A stretch of 64,000 nucleotides of DNA from NCBI RefSeq assembly GCF_001425625.1, contig NZ_LMCP01000006.1, positions 98,198-162,197 on the forward strand, given 5' to 3'. The stretch comes from Mesorhizobium sp. Root102. GTDB taxonomy: Bacteria; Pseudomonadota; Alphaproteobacteria; Rhizobiales; Rhizobiaceae. The position numbers were made by a program, and so were the translations under genes. The notes below the pieces were generated by a model. That model did not search any database. It saw nothing but the letters and a program-made list of their open reading frames with translations, and was not told where the DNA came from. Positions 27,537-36,021 of the stretch are shown piece after piece. How positions within the stretch are numbered: the first letter of the stretch is position 1; each line of letters starts with the position of its first letter.

Positions 27537-28700
27537 ATGCCAATCCTGAACCGTGCCGCCGAAATGCAGGACGAAGTCGCCGGCTGGCGCCAGCATCTGC
27601 ACCAGACGCCAGAACTGAACTTCGACGTCTTCAAGACCGCTGCCTTCGTCACCGAGAAGCTGAAAGCCTTCGGTTGCGACGATGTGGTCACCGGTCTCGG
27701 CAAGACCGGCGTGGTTGGCATCATCCGCGGCCGCCAGGGCGAAGGCCCCACCATCGGCCTGCGCGCCGACATGGACGCTCTGCCGCTCAACGAGACCACC
27801 GGAAAGCCTTACGCCTCGACCATTCCCGGCAAGATGCATGCCTGCGGCCATGACGGCCACACGGCGATGCTTTTGGGTGCCGCGAAATATCTCGCCGAGA
27901 CGCGCAACTTCACCGGCTCCGTGGCGGTGATCTTCCAGCCGGCCGAGGAAGGCGGCGGCGGCGGCAACGAAATGGTCAAGGATGGCATGATGGAGCGTTT
28001 CGACATCTCCAAAGTGTTCGGCATGCACAACATGCCGGGCCTGCCTGTCGGCCAGTTCGCCATCCGCCCGGGTCCGATCATGGCGGCGACGGCCGAGTTC
28101 ACCATCACCGTGCGCGGCAAGGGCGGCCATGCGGCCATGCCGCACGGCACGATCGACCCGATCGTCATCACCAGCCAGCTGGTCGGTGCCTTGCAGACCA
28201 TCGCCTCGCGCAGCACCGACCCGGTCGAGGCCGTGGTGGTGTCTGTGACCAAGTTCCACGCCGGCGATGCCTACAACATCATTCCGGAAACCGCTGAAAT
28301 CGCCGGCACCGTGCGCACCTTGCGCAAGGAAATCGCCAAGAAGTCGGAAGAGCGAATCCGCACCATCTGCGACGGGCTGGCGACCGCGTTCGGCGCCAAG
28401 ATCGAGGTCGACTACCAGGCAAACTACCCCGTGACCTTCAACCACGCGGAAGAGACGGTGTTTGCCAGCGATGTCGCAGCCGGTGTCGCCGGCGACGCCC
28501 ATGTCCACCGCGGCATCCAGCCGGTGATGGGCGGCGAGGATTTCTCCTACATGCTCGAAGCCCGCCCCGGCGCCTTCATCTTCATCGGCAATGGCGACAC
28601 CGCCGGTCTCCACAACCCGGCCTACGATTTCAACGACGAGGTCATCCCGCACGGCATGAGCTACTGGGTGAAACTGGCGGAAACCGCCCTGGCCGCCTGA
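27537..28700 (+). CDS. M20 family amidohydrolase (hippurate/aminoacyl hydrolase type)
   Basis: The 387-residue protein has the M20D signatures LRADMDALPL, HACGHDGHTAML (metal site) and QPAEEGGGG (catalytic Glu), then a dimerisation domain and GGEDFSYML. Relatives cleave N-acyl amino acids or hippurate in the cytosol. The exact substrate is unknown. ATG 27537 follows GGA at a normal distance. It is the last protein gene before the tRNA-Arg that separates the two halves of the window. Confidence 0.9.
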   Translation: MPILNRAAEMQDEVAGWRQHLHQTPELNFDVFKTAAFVTEKLKAFGCDDVVTGLGKTGVVGIIRGRQGEGPTIGLRADMDALPLNETTGKPYASTIPGKMHACGHDGHTAMLLGAAKYLAETRNFTGSVAVIFQPAEEGGGGGNEMVKDGMMERFDISKVFGMHNMPGLPVGQFAIRPGPIMAATAEFTITVRGKGGHAAMPHGTIDPIVITSQLVGALQTIASRSTDPVEAVVVSVTKFHAGDAYNIIPETAEIAGTVRTLRKEIAKKSEERIRTICDGLATAFGAKIEVDYQANYPVTFNHAEETVFASDVAAGVAGDAHVHRGIQPVMGGEDFSYMLEARPGAFIFIGNGDTAGLHNPAYDFNDEVIPHGMSYWVKLAETALAA

Positions 28701-28710
28701 TACCTTCAAC

Positions 28711-28750
28711 GCCAAGAGTTGGCCGAATTGCCTTCGGCCAGCCTCTTGGC
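28711..28750 (+). terminator. Long two-part stem-loop after the M20 gene
   Basis: GCCAAGAG pairs with CTCTTGGC, and inside it GGCCGAA pairs with TTCGGCC around a 5-base loop. It starts 10 bases after the stop codon. No T-tract follows, so it may be Rho-assisted. Confidence 0.6.
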
Positions 28751-28785
28751 GAAACGATCCGAAGCGGCTATGTGTCGGGCCGCGT

Positions 28786-28862
28786 GGTCCCGTAGCTCAG
28801 TAGGATAGAGCGGCAGATTCCTAATCTGTAGGTCACAGGTTCGATTCCTGTCGGGATCACCA
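28786..28862 (+). tRNA. tRNA-Arg (anticodon CCT)
   Basis: A complete 77-base cloverleaf is visible: acceptor GGTCCCG/CGGGATC, D arm GCTC...GAGC, anticodon stem GCAGA/TCTGT with loop TTCCTAA (anticodon CCT), T arm ACAGG-TTCGATT-CCTGT, discriminator A and an encoded CCA. It reads AGG codons. tRNA-Arg genes are common integration sites, and the gene content changes sharply after it. Confidence 0.95.
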
Positions 28863-28888
28863 ATGTTTTCAAATACTTGGCGAATTGA

Positions 28889-28930
28889 CGCCGTACTTTT
28901 TTGCAGGATTTTTGCGAAATAAGTACGGCG
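28889..28930. repeat. 10-bp inverted repeat downstream of tRNA-Arg
   Basis: CGCCGTACTT and AAGTACGGCG flank a 22-base AT-rich loop, 26 bases after the tRNA. It could be a tRNA terminator or a recombinase-recognition arm. The rest of the 253-base gap up to the channel gene shows no gene. Confidence 0.6.
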
Positions 28931-29115
28931 AATTTCGCAGACCTTCAGTCGTTGGGCATGCCTGCCCTAACGACGAAATGGCCGAAATCTGAGATTCAGT
29001 CTGAAGAGTTGAGTGTCAGCTTCCGTTTCAGAAGCTTCCGCGCTTTCCGACCTTCGTCGGTATTCAGATTGATCTCACACAAGGACGAAAGGCTCACGAC
29101 GGCTACACTCCGCGC

Positions 29116-29547
29116 ATGATTCTCAATCTGCTCATCGGCACTGTCGTCATAAGCCTGACGGTCTTGATCCATACCTTTGGTCTGATCGCCATTACACACG
29201 CGATGGGACACCTGGTCGCCCGGTTTCGCATGCACGGACGCCGCAGCCGTATCGTCGCGATGGTCAGCGTGGTGATGGGACTCTTTGCCGTCATGACCGC
29301 AGAGGTCTGGCTCTGGGCAGGACTATACCGGTTGCTGGATATCTTCGCCGACTTCGAAACCGCACTGTACTTTTCGACCATTACCTTTTCGACCGTCGGC
29401 TACGGCGACATCGTGCCCGCCCATGGGTGGCGTGTCCTGGCGGCGCTGGAGGGCGTAAACGGGTTCTTGCTAATCGGCTGGTCGACCGCCTATCTGATCG
29501 CGGCAGGCACCCGCATCGGCCCGTTCAAGGCCGGCGAACATTTCTGA
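29116..29547 (+). CDS. Two-transmembrane potassium channel (Ion_trans_2 type)
   Basis: The 143-residue protein has two or three hydrophobic helices around a pore loop with the potassium selectivity filter STVGYGDIVP. No RCK or ligand-binding domain follows, so it is a minimal pore, expected to act as a tetramer in the inner membrane. It is the first gene of the microaerobic region and converges on hemN. Function in ion balance is inferred from the filter. Confidence 0.85.
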   Translation: MILNLLIGTVVISLTVLIHTFGLIAITHAMGHLVARFRMHGRRSRIVAMVSVVMGLFAVMTAEVWLWAGLYRLLDIFADFETALYFSTITFSTVGYGDIVPAHGWRVLAALEGVNGFLLIGWSTAYLIAAGTRIGPFKAGEHF

Positions 29548-29560
29548 CGGGAGCCAATGC

Positions 29561-30910
29561 TCAGACCGCCACCGAATGCCTGGCTTTGCCGGTTTCGAAA
29601 TATTTGTCGAACTTTGCCGCGATGCTCCTGACAAAGGGCCGGCTTTCCGCCGGCACGACGAAGCGGTCACCGTCAAGTTCAAGCAACCGCGCAGGATCGT
29701 GAAGGGCTGTGGAACTCGCTTTGACGAGAAGCCTTTGACCGGCTTCGCCAAAGCGCTCCACCAGATCGATCGCGGAGAAGCCGAAGTCACACATCAGCCG
29801 CTCGATGATCCAGCCGCGAACGCGGTCGTCATCGGAAAACGCAATCCCACGGACCGCGGCCAACCCGCCGTCTGCGACCATGCGCCCATACTCGGAGGTC
29901 GAAGGCATGTTCTGTGCATAGCCTTGCCGAAATTGGCTGATGGACGATGGGCCGAGGCCGATCAAGGTTTCGCAACGATCCTCGGTGTAGCCCTGAAAAT
30001 TCCGGTGCAAAGTCCCGGCGCGTGCCGCCAGCGCCAGCGCATCGCCCGGTTTGGCGAAATGGTCGAGCCCGATTGCTTCGTATCCATTGTCCACGATCGC
30101 TTGCGCGGCCAGTTGCGACTGGGCAAAGCGCTCCGCGGGACCCGGCAACCAGGCCTCGTCGATCATCGTCTGATGTTTCTTGAACCATGGTACATGCGCG
30201 TAGCCAAAAAGCGCGATCCGATCCGGTTCCAGGGTCAGTGCCTGCGTGACCGTGGAGGCAACGCTCTCCCTGGTCTGGTGCGGCAGTCCGTAGAGCAGGT
30301 CGAGGTTGACGGATTCGACGCCACGCGAACGAACGCCGTCGACAACCGTCTTGGTCTGCAAGAACGTCTGCTCGCGGTTGATCGCCTTTTGCACCTTCGG
30401 ATCGAAGTCCTGAACGCCGAGGCTCGCCCTTGTCATGCCGATTTCGGCAAGCGCGTCGAGGCGGGCATCGTCCATATCGTTGGGTTCGATTTCGACACTG
30501 ATCTTGGCGCCGGGAAGGAACGCGAAGCTGTTGCGCAGGACGGTTCCCAGCGCCACCATGTCCTCCGGTTTGAGCATCGTCGGCGAACCGCCGCCGAAAT
30601 GGACGGCACGCACGCGGCCCTTTCCTGCGACAAGACTGGCGACCGTTGCGATCTCGGCATGCAGTGACCGCAGATATGTGGTCACCGGTTCGTAGTGGCG
30701 TGTCTGCTTGGTATGGCAGGCACAGAACCAGCAGAGCTTGTCGCAGTAGGGGATGTGAAGATAGAGCGAGATCTCGGCACCCTCGTCGAGCGCCTGCAGC
30801 CAGTCACGACAAACGGCAGCGTCAACGCTTGCATTAAAATGCGGCGCCGTCGGGTAGCTCGTGTAGCGCGGCACGTTCTCACCAAGTCTGGCAACTAATT
30901 CTGGCCGCAT
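29561..30910 (-). CDS. hemN: Oxygen-independent coproporphyrinogen III oxidase
   Basis: The 449-residue protein has the radical SAM triad Cys56, Cys60, Cys63 (CDKLCWFC) followed by another Cys65, plus FGGGSPTML and a C-terminal HemN domain. It makes protoporphyrinogen IX precursors without oxygen by two decarboxylations. The N-terminal YTSYPTAPHF is a HemN marker that separates it from HemW. ATG 30910 is conserved; a longer frame upstream overlaps the regulatory region. An FNR-type site at 30969-30982 lies in its promoter region. Confidence 0.95.
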   Translation of the reverse strand: MRPELVARLGENVPRYTSYPTAPHFNASVDAAVCRDWLQALDEGAEISLYLHIPYCDKLCWFCACHTKQTRHYEPVTTYLRSLHAEIATVASLVAGKGRVRAVHFGGGSPTMLKPEDMVALGTVLRNSFAFLPGAKISVEIEPNDMDDARLDALAEIGMTRASLGVQDFDPKVQKAINREQTFLQTKTVVDGVRSRGVESVNLDLLYGLPHQTRESVASTVTQALTLEPDRIALFGYAHVPWFKKHQTMIDEAWLPGPAERFAQSQLAAQAIVDNGYEAIGLDHFAKPGDALALAARAGTLHRNFQGYTEDRCETLIGLGPSSISQFRQGYAQNMPSTSEYGRMVADGGLAAVRGIAFSDDDRVRGWIIERLMCDFGFSAIDLVERFGEAGQRLLVKASSTALHDPARLLELDGDRFVVPAESRPFVRSIAAKFDKYFETGKARHSVAV

Positions 30911-30968
30911 GTTTCTATCCGCTCCGCCTTGCATGGCACGACATTGGTCCCATTGGACGTCGGCAGCC

Positions 30969-30982
30969 TTGATTTCGGTCAA
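30969..30982. promoter_or_regulatory. FNR/FixK-type site between hemN and the Fnr gene
   Basis: TTGATTTCGGTCAA matches TTGAT-N4-ATCAA at 9 of 10 positions. It lies between two divergent starts, 59 bases from hemN and 80 bases from the regulator, so it could serve both and mediate autoregulation. Confidence 0.75.
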
Positions 30983-31061
30983 AGCCATCCACGGACAAAC
31001 TGCCGCAAGGATTTTCCTGCCGCCGATGCTATCTTGCCGGCATTTGGGTCCTCGGACGATC

Positions 31062-31793
31062 ATGATGACAGTGCGTCAGGATGTTCACAGCACCGGCATT
31101 CCCGTGCTTTGCCAATCGTGCGAAGCACGCCACCGTGGCGTCTGCGGCGCGCTCGATCCCGATCAATTGGTCGGGCTCGCCAAGACCTCATCGAAGCACA
31201 CGATCGAATCGGGGGCAGAACTGATCGGCGACGCCGAGACCGTCGATAGCTATTCGAACGTGCTTTCCGGCGTGGTGAAGCTGACAAAGAGTCTTTCCGA
31301 CGGGCGCCAGCAGATTGTCGGGCTTCAGTTCGCCCCCGATTTTCTGGGGCGTCCATTCAAGGTGGAAAGCGCGATCAACGCGGAAGCGGCAACGGCCGTC
31401 TCGCTGTGTTCGTTTCCAAGGGCGTCCATCGAAAGGATGATGAGGCAATCGCCGGACCTCGAGCATCGCCTGCTCAAGCAGACACTGAACGAACTCGACG
31501 AAGCCCGCGACTGGATGGTCACGCTGGGACGCAAGACCGCCGCTGAAAAAGTGGCGAGTTTTCTGCTGATGATCGCTAGAAACATCGATCCCACGCTCGA
31601 TCCAGCCACCAATGCGACGAGCTTCGAGCTACCGCTCACGCGTGCCGACATCGCCGATTTCCTCGGCCTGACGATCGAGACGGTGAGCCGCCAGTTGACC
31701 CGGCTGCGGACAGACGGCGTGATCCAGATCGACAACAACCGCCATGTGACTGTGGACAGCCTTGCTCGGTTGGCGAGCCGCTCCGGCGCCTAG
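31062..31793 (+). CDS. fnrN: Fnr-type Crp/Fnr transcription regulator with Fe-S cysteines
   Basis: The 243-residue protein has a cyclic-nucleotide-like sensor domain and a C-terminal helix-turn-helix (LTRADIADFLGLTIETVSRQL) in which E-x-x-S-R is the residue set that reads TTGAT. Cys17, Cys20, Cys28 and Cys116 match the four ligands of an oxygen-labile [4Fe-4S] cluster. It should therefore be active only at low oxygen. The symbol fnrN is by resemblance to rhizobial FnrN. It diverges from hemN, as in other rhizobia. ATG 31062 was chosen (31065 is also possible). Confidence 0.9.
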   Translation: MMTVRQDVHSTGIPVLCQSCEARHRGVCGALDPDQLVGLAKTSSKHTIESGAELIGDAETVDSYSNVLSGVVKLTKSLSDGRQQIVGLQFAPDFLGRPFKVESAINAEAATAVSLCSFPRASIERMMRQSPDLEHRLLKQTLNELDEARDWMVTLGRKTAAEKVASFLLMIARNIDPTLDPATNATSFELPLTRADIADFLGLTIETVSRQLTRLRTDGVIQIDNNRHVTVDSLARLASRSGA

Positions 31794-32308
31794 TCTCGGT
31801 CGACGATCCCGATCATCGGCAGGACATGCTCGCGTTCAAACGCGATGTGCCGGCGCAAGTTCTCGAACAGGCCGCGCAACATGAAACCGATGGCTTCGGG
31901 GTTCCCGACCGTCTCGCCATGACCGATGGCCAGCAGAATTTCGGTCACCTCACCGGCAAAGCATTCGTCTTCCACATGTTCGGCCCGCAATCGCCGGGTT
32001 GAGGCAAGGTTCGCATTGCTGCCGGCCCCAGCGTCCTCGTAAGCGGGAAAGATGACCGCCTCTTCGTATTGATGAATGTTGCGCAGCAGCGGAACGATCG
32101 CGTTGGCCGCGCCGAGGCACTTCATTCGATCGACGCTGGGCAAGGCGTCCGCGATTCTTTCCAGGGCGTCGCAGAGCTGCAGCTTTTCCCTGTGCGCGCG
32201 CTTCATCACCGCGGCCGGGACCACTTCCCTGCTGGATCGATCAGTTGCTGCGGGGTTTTTATCGCCTGCTTTGAGCAGCGACGACCCCGGCCCATTCTTC
32301 CGGCTCAA
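31790..32308 (-). CDS. Hemerythrin-like (HHE) protein
   Basis: The 172-residue protein has the HHE pattern: [14 protein letters not shown] gives a His-x3-Glu pair, [11 protein letters not shown] another His, and [14 protein letters not shown] two more. Such di-iron proteins bind O2 or NO or help Fe-S repair. The start is TTG at 32308: it has GGAGG six bases upstream, while no ATG or GTG in frame has one. The gene ends 3 bases into the end of the Fnr gene (convergent). It diverges from ccoN and may share the FNR site at 32364-32377. Confidence 0.8.
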   Translation of the reverse strand: MSRKNGPGSSLLKAGDKNPAATDRSSREVVPAAVMKRAHREKLQLCDALERIADALPSVDRMKCLGAANAIVPLLRNIHQYEEAVIFPAYEDAGAGSNANLASTRRLRAEHVEDECFAGEVTEILLAIGHGETVGNPEAIGFMLRGLFENLRRHIAFEREHVLPMIGIVDRD

Positions 32309-32363
32309 CGGCGGCCTCCGTTCATGTGCAAGAGCACGCTGCCCAATCAGATGGGGTTGAGCT

Positions 32364-32377
32364 TTGACATGGATCAA
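32364..32377. promoter_or_regulatory. FNR/FixK-type site upstream of ccoN
   Basis: TTGACATGGATCAA matches the consensus at 9 of 10 half-site bases. It is 82 bases before ccoN and 56 bases before the hemerythrin start on the other strand. Confidence 0.8.
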
Positions 32378-32458
32378 GGCGGCGACAACGCGGCTGCTGA
32401 ATTGGTGTCCCACGTGGATCGGCGTCCGCGCATCGGAATCCGAGGTCGGGGATATCTC

Positions 32459-34069
32459 ATGAAGTTCGGCACAGAAATCGTCGCTTTGAGCCTTTTCACA
32501 TTTGCGGCCCTGGTGGCTGCGGGCTTCGGCATGGACGAGCCATTTCGACAGCACATGTGGGTGCTGTTTTTTGTGTTGCTCGGTTTTGTCGGCATCCTCA
32601 TCCGCAACACGAGCTTCGAAGCTGCCGCTCCGATCGACCCATCCGCTTACATGGATGGTCCAATCCGCTACGGCGCCATCGCCACCATGTTCTGGGGTGT
32701 CGTCGGTATGCTGGTCGGCGTGGTCATCGCCTTGCAGCTCGCCTACCCCGATCTCAACATCCAGCCCTGGTTCAACTTCGGCCGTTTGCGGCCACTACAT
32801 ACGTCGGGCGTCGTCTTCGCTTTCGGCGGCAACGCATTGCTTTGCACGTCACTATACGTCGTGCAACGCACCTGCCGCGCGCGGCTGTTCGGCGGCGATC
32901 TCGCCTGGTTCGTGTTCTGGGGTTACCAGCTTTTCATCGTCATGGCCGCGACCGGCTATCTGCTCGGCATCACCGAGAGCCGGGAATACGCCGAACCCGA
33001 ATGGTATGTGGACATCTGGCTGACCATCGTCTGGGTCGCCTATCTGATCCTGTTCCTGGGCACGATCTTCAAACGCAAGGAACCGCACATCTACGTCGCC
33101 AACTGGTTTTATCTCTCCTTCATCGTGACCATCGCGATGCTGCATGTGATCAACAACCTGTCGATGCCGGCCTCGTTCCTGGGCTCCAAGAGTTACTCCG
33201 CCTTTTCCGGGGTCCAGGACGCCCTGACGCAATGGTGGTATGGCCACAACGCCGTCGGCTTCTTCCTGACCGCCGGCTTCCTCGGCATGATGTATTACTT
33301 CGTGCCCAAGCAGGCGAACCGGCCAGTCTACTCCTATCGGCTGTCGATCATCCATTTCTGGGCGATCATCTTTCTCTACATCTGGGCCGGGCCGCATCAC
33401 CTGCACTACACCGCCCTGCCCGATTGGGCACAGACGCTCGGCATGGTGTTCTCGATCATGCTGTGGATGCCGTCATGGGGCGGCATGATCAACGGCCTGA
33501 TGACGCTGTCCGGCGCCTGGGACAAGCTCCGCACAGATCCCATCATCCGCATGATGGTTATGGCCATCGCCTTCTACGGCATGTCGACCTTCGAAGGTCC
33601 GATGATGTCGATCAAGGCGGTCAATTCGCTGTCGCATTATACTGATTGGACCATTGGCCACGTGCACTCCGGCGCACTCGGCTGGGTCGGCATGATCTCG
33701 TTCGGCGCAATCTACTTCATGGTGCCGAAGCTCTGGAACCGTGAACGGCTCTACTCGCTGAGGCTCGTCACCTGGCACTTCTGGCTGGCGACACTCGGCA
33801 TCGTCGTCTACGCCGCCGTCATGTGGGTGTCCGGCGTCATGCAGGGCCTGATGTGGCGAGAATACGACGAGCAGGGCTTCCTGGTCTATTCCTTCGCCGA
33901 AACCGTCGCCGCCATGCACCCCTACTATGTCATGCGCGCCATCGGCGGAGCCATGTATCTCTCGGGCGCCCTGATCATGGCCTGGAACATAGCCATGACC
34001 ATCCTCGGATACCAGCGCGAGGAGGAGCCGATGCCGGGCTCCGTTCCCGCCCTTCAGCCTGCCGAATAA
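32459..34069 (+). CDS. ccoN: cbb3-type cytochrome c oxidase subunit I
   Basis: The 536-residue protein is the catalytic haem-copper subunit with about 12 transmembrane helices. Haem and CuB ligands are seen in [14 protein letters not shown] (haem b His), [11 protein letters not shown] (CuB His), GPHHLHY (two CuB His) and [14 protein letters not shown] (haem ligands). It reduces O2 to water with high affinity at the inner membrane. ATG 32459 matches the usual start. It opens the ccoNOQP operon, under the FNR/FixK site at 32364-32377. Confidence 0.96.
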   Translation: MKFGTEIVALSLFTFAALVAAGFGMDEPFRQHMWVLFFVLLGFVGILIRNTSFEAAAPIDPSAYMDGPIRYGAIATMFWGVVGMLVGVVIALQLAYPDLNIQPWFNFGRLRPLHTSGVVFAFGGNALLCTSLYVVQRTCRARLFGGDLAWFVFWGYQLFIVMAATGYLLGITESREYAEPEWYVDIWLTIVWVAYLILFLGTIFKRKEPHIYVANWFYLSFIVTIAMLHVINNLSMPASFLGSKSYSAFSGVQDALTQWWYGHNAVGFFLTAGFLGMMYYFVPKQANRPVYSYRLSIIHFWAIIFLYIWAGPHHLHYTALPDWAQTLGMVFSIMLWMPSWGGMINGLMTLSGAWDKLRTDPIIRMMVMAIAFYGMSTFEGPMMSIKAVNSLSHYTDWTIGHVHSGALGWVGMISFGAIYFMVPKLWNRERLYSLRLVTWHFWLATLGIVVYAAVMWVSGVMQGLMWREYDEQGFLVYSFAETVAAMHPYYVMRAIGGAMYLSGALIMAWNIAMTILGYQREEEPMPGSVPALQPAE

Positions 34070-34080
34070 GGAGCCAGAAA

Positions 34081-34812
34081 ATGGGCTTGATGGACAGACA
34101 CGCACTGATCGAGAAGAACGCTACGCTTCTTCTCGTCGGCTCCCTCCTTGTGGTGACCGTCGGCGGCATCGTCGAGATCGCACCGCTCTTCTATCTCGAC
34201 AACACGATCGAGAAGGTGGAAGGCATGCGGCCCTATTCGCCGCTCGAACTTGTCGGGCGCAATATCTATGTGCGCGAGGGCTGCTACCTCTGCCACAGCC
34301 AGATGATCAGGCCGTTCCGCGACGAAGTCGAGCGCTACGGCCACTACAGTCTGGCTGCCGAGTCGATGTACGATCATCCTTTCCAGTGGGGATCGAAGCG
34401 CACCGGGCCGGACCTCGCCCGAGTAGGTGACCGCTATTCGAATGCATGGCACGTCGCGCATCTTTCCGATCCACGTTCCGTGGTGCCGGAATCGATCATG
34501 CCGAGCTATGCCTTCCTGAAAGACGCGCCGATCGAGGTGAAGGATTTCTCGACGCATCTGGTCGCCAACCGGCGTGTCAGTGTCCCCTACGACGACGACA
34601 TGATCGCGCACGCAAATGCTGATTTGATGGCGCAGGCCGACCCCAACGCCGACACATCCGGCCTCGAAGCCCGCTACCCCAAAGCCAAGATCGGCGACTT
34701 CGACGGCAACCCGCAACAGGTCACCGAGATGGATGCCCTCGTCGCCTATCTGCAGATGCTCGGGACGCTGGTCGATTTCAAGAACTACGACGAAGCCGCC
34801 GGTTTCCGCTGA
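34081..34812 (+). CDS. ccoO: cbb3-type cytochrome c oxidase subunit II (monohaem)
   Basis: The 243-residue protein has one N-terminal transmembrane helix and a periplasmic c-type haem motif CYLCH (Cys68, Cys71, His72). A distal Met ligand is likely in ESIMPSYAF. It passes electrons from CcoP toward CcoN. The start lies 11 bases after ccoN, behind AAGGAG. Confidence 0.95.
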   Translation: MGLMDRHALIEKNATLLLVGSLLVVTVGGIVEIAPLFYLDNTIEKVEGMRPYSPLELVGRNIYVREGCYLCHSQMIRPFRDEVERYGHYSLAAESMYDHPFQWGSKRTGPDLARVGDRYSNAWHVAHLSDPRSVVPESIMPSYAFLKDAPIEVKDFSTHLVANRRVSVPYDDDMIAHANADLMAQADPNADTSGLEARYPKAKIGDFDGNPQQVTEMDALVAYLQMLGTLVDFKNYDEAAGFR

Positions 34813-34824
34813 GGAGTTTTATCC

Positions 34825-34974
34825 ATGGATTACAATCTGATGCGAGAATTCGCGGACAGCTGGGGTCTGGTCGCCATGGCCCTTTTCTTTGTCGCCGCAA
34901 TTGCATTCGCGCTCCGCCCCGGCAGCCGCAAGCTGGCCGATGAAGCTGCCCGGATTCCCCTTGAGGACGAGTGA
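34825..34974 (+). CDS. ccoQ: cbb3-type oxidase subunit CcoQ/FixQ
   Basis: The 49-residue protein has one transmembrane helix (LVAMALFFVAAIAFALRP) and an acidic tail (IPLEDE), the form of CcoQ. It stabilises the assembled oxidase. The start ATG 34825 follows GAGGAG at a good distance. It sits between ccoO and ccoP, 12 bases and 2 bases from them. Confidence 0.92.
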   Translation: MDYNLMREFADSWGLVAMALFFVAAIAFALRPGSRKLADEAARIPLEDE

Positions 34975-34976
34975 TC

Positions 34977-35840
34977 ATGAGCGACGAGCATCTCGATGAA
35001 ATCTCTGGCATCTCGACCACCGGCCACGAATGGGATGGCATCCGGGAGCTGAACAACCCGCTTCCGCGCTGGTGGGTCATCACGTTTTACATCACCATTG
35101 TCTGGGCGATCGGCTACACCATCGCCTATCCGGCATGGCCGCTGCTGCACTCGGCAACAAAAGGTGTGCTCGGCTATTCCAGCCGCAACGAAGTCAGGAA
35201 CGAGTTGACTGCGGCTGAAGCCGCCAAGGGCAAATATATCTCGGCGGTCGAGTCCAAGAGCGTCTCGGAGATCGCCGCGGACGATGGCTTGCGCGAATTC
35301 GCAATCGCCGCCGGTGGCGCCGCTTTCAAGGTCAATTGCGTCCAATGCCATGGCTCCGGCGCCCAGGGTTCCAAGGGCTTTCCCAACCTCAATGACGACG
35401 ACTGGCTTTGGGGCGGCAAAGCCGAGCAGATCCAGCAGACGATCACGCATGGCATCCGCTTCGCCTCCGATCCGGATACGCGCTTGTCGGAAATGCCCGC
35501 CTTTGGCGACATCATCACCGCCGACCAGATCGCTCAGGTGAGCGCCTACGTCGCCAGCCTGTCGGGAAAGGTCCAGAATGCCGGCCTCATCGAGCCTGGC
35601 GCCAAGGTCTTTGCCGAGAATTGCGTCGCCTGTCACGGTGCCAACGCAAAAGGCAACAAGGAGCTCGGCGCCCCAGATCTGACCGATGCGATCTGGCTCT
35701 ATGGATCCGGCGAAGCAGCCATCGCCGCGCAGGTCCGTGCGCCGAAACAGGGCGTCATGCCGGCCTGGGGCGCACGCCTGGGCGAGACCAAGGTCAAGGA
35801 ACTCGCCGTCTACATCCATTCGCTTGGTGGTGGGGAATAG
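34977..35840 (+). CDS. ccoP: cbb3-type cytochrome c oxidase subunit III (dihaem)
   Basis: The 287-residue protein has an N-terminal helix (VITFYITIVWAIGYTIAYP) and two c-type haem motifs, CVQCH (Cys121, His125) and CVACH (Cys216, His220). Met ligands are likely in LSEMPAFG and GVMPAWG. It receives electrons from soluble cytochrome c in the periplasm. ATG 34977 was preferred to a GTG six bases upstream. A perfect 11-bp terminator hairpin follows. Confidence 0.96.
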   Translation: MSDEHLDEISGISTTGHEWDGIRELNNPLPRWWVITFYITIVWAIGYTIAYPAWPLLHSATKGVLGYSSRNEVRNELTAAEAAKGKYISAVESKSVSEIAADDGLREFAIAAGGAAFKVNCVQCHGSGAQGSKGFPNLNDDDWLWGGKAEQIQQTITHGIRFASDPDTRLSEMPAFGDIITADQIAQVSAYVASLSGKVQNAGLIEPGAKVFAENCVACHGANAKGNKELGAPDLTDAIWLYGSGEAAIAAQVRAPKQGVMPAWGARLGETKVKELAVYIHSLGGGE

Positions 35841-35880
35841 GAAGCGGGGACCTGTTCCCGGCCCTTCGCCAGCCAAGCGA

Positions 35881-35905
35881 CGAGGCCCGGCCATGCCGGG
35901 CCTCG
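35881..35905 (+). terminator. Hairpin after ccoP
   Basis: CGAGGCCCGGC and GCCGGGCCTCG form a perfect 11-bp stem with a 3-base loop, 40 bases after the ccoP stop. It separates ccoNOQP from ccoGHIS, which have their own FNR-type site. Confidence 0.75.
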
Positions 35906-35926
35906 ACCTGTATTCGGCACCGGCGA

Positions 35927-35940
35927 TTGACTTGCATCAA
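35927..35940 (+). promoter_or_regulatory. FNR/FixK-type site upstream of ccoG
   Basis: TTGACTTGCATCAA fits TTGAT-N4-ATCAA at 9 of 10 half-site bases. It lies 82 bases before ccoG, the same spacing as the site before ccoN. Confidence 0.8.
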
Positions 35941-36021
35941 CGCGCCAGCCCCCGCCCCGCGGCAAGACTTGCCCACGCTGACAGCCTAGGCATGGGCAGA
36001 TTGTCGCCTGCGCGAGTGGAG

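Noticed and set aside
28863..29115. A small gene after the tRNA
   Set aside because: A 72-codon frame (28901-29119) has no ribosome site or conserved feature; only an inverted repeat is seen.
30909..31061. Longer start for the Fnr protein
   Set aside because: It would cross the FNR box and add residues without similarity; the Cys-bearing N-terminus starts well at 31062.
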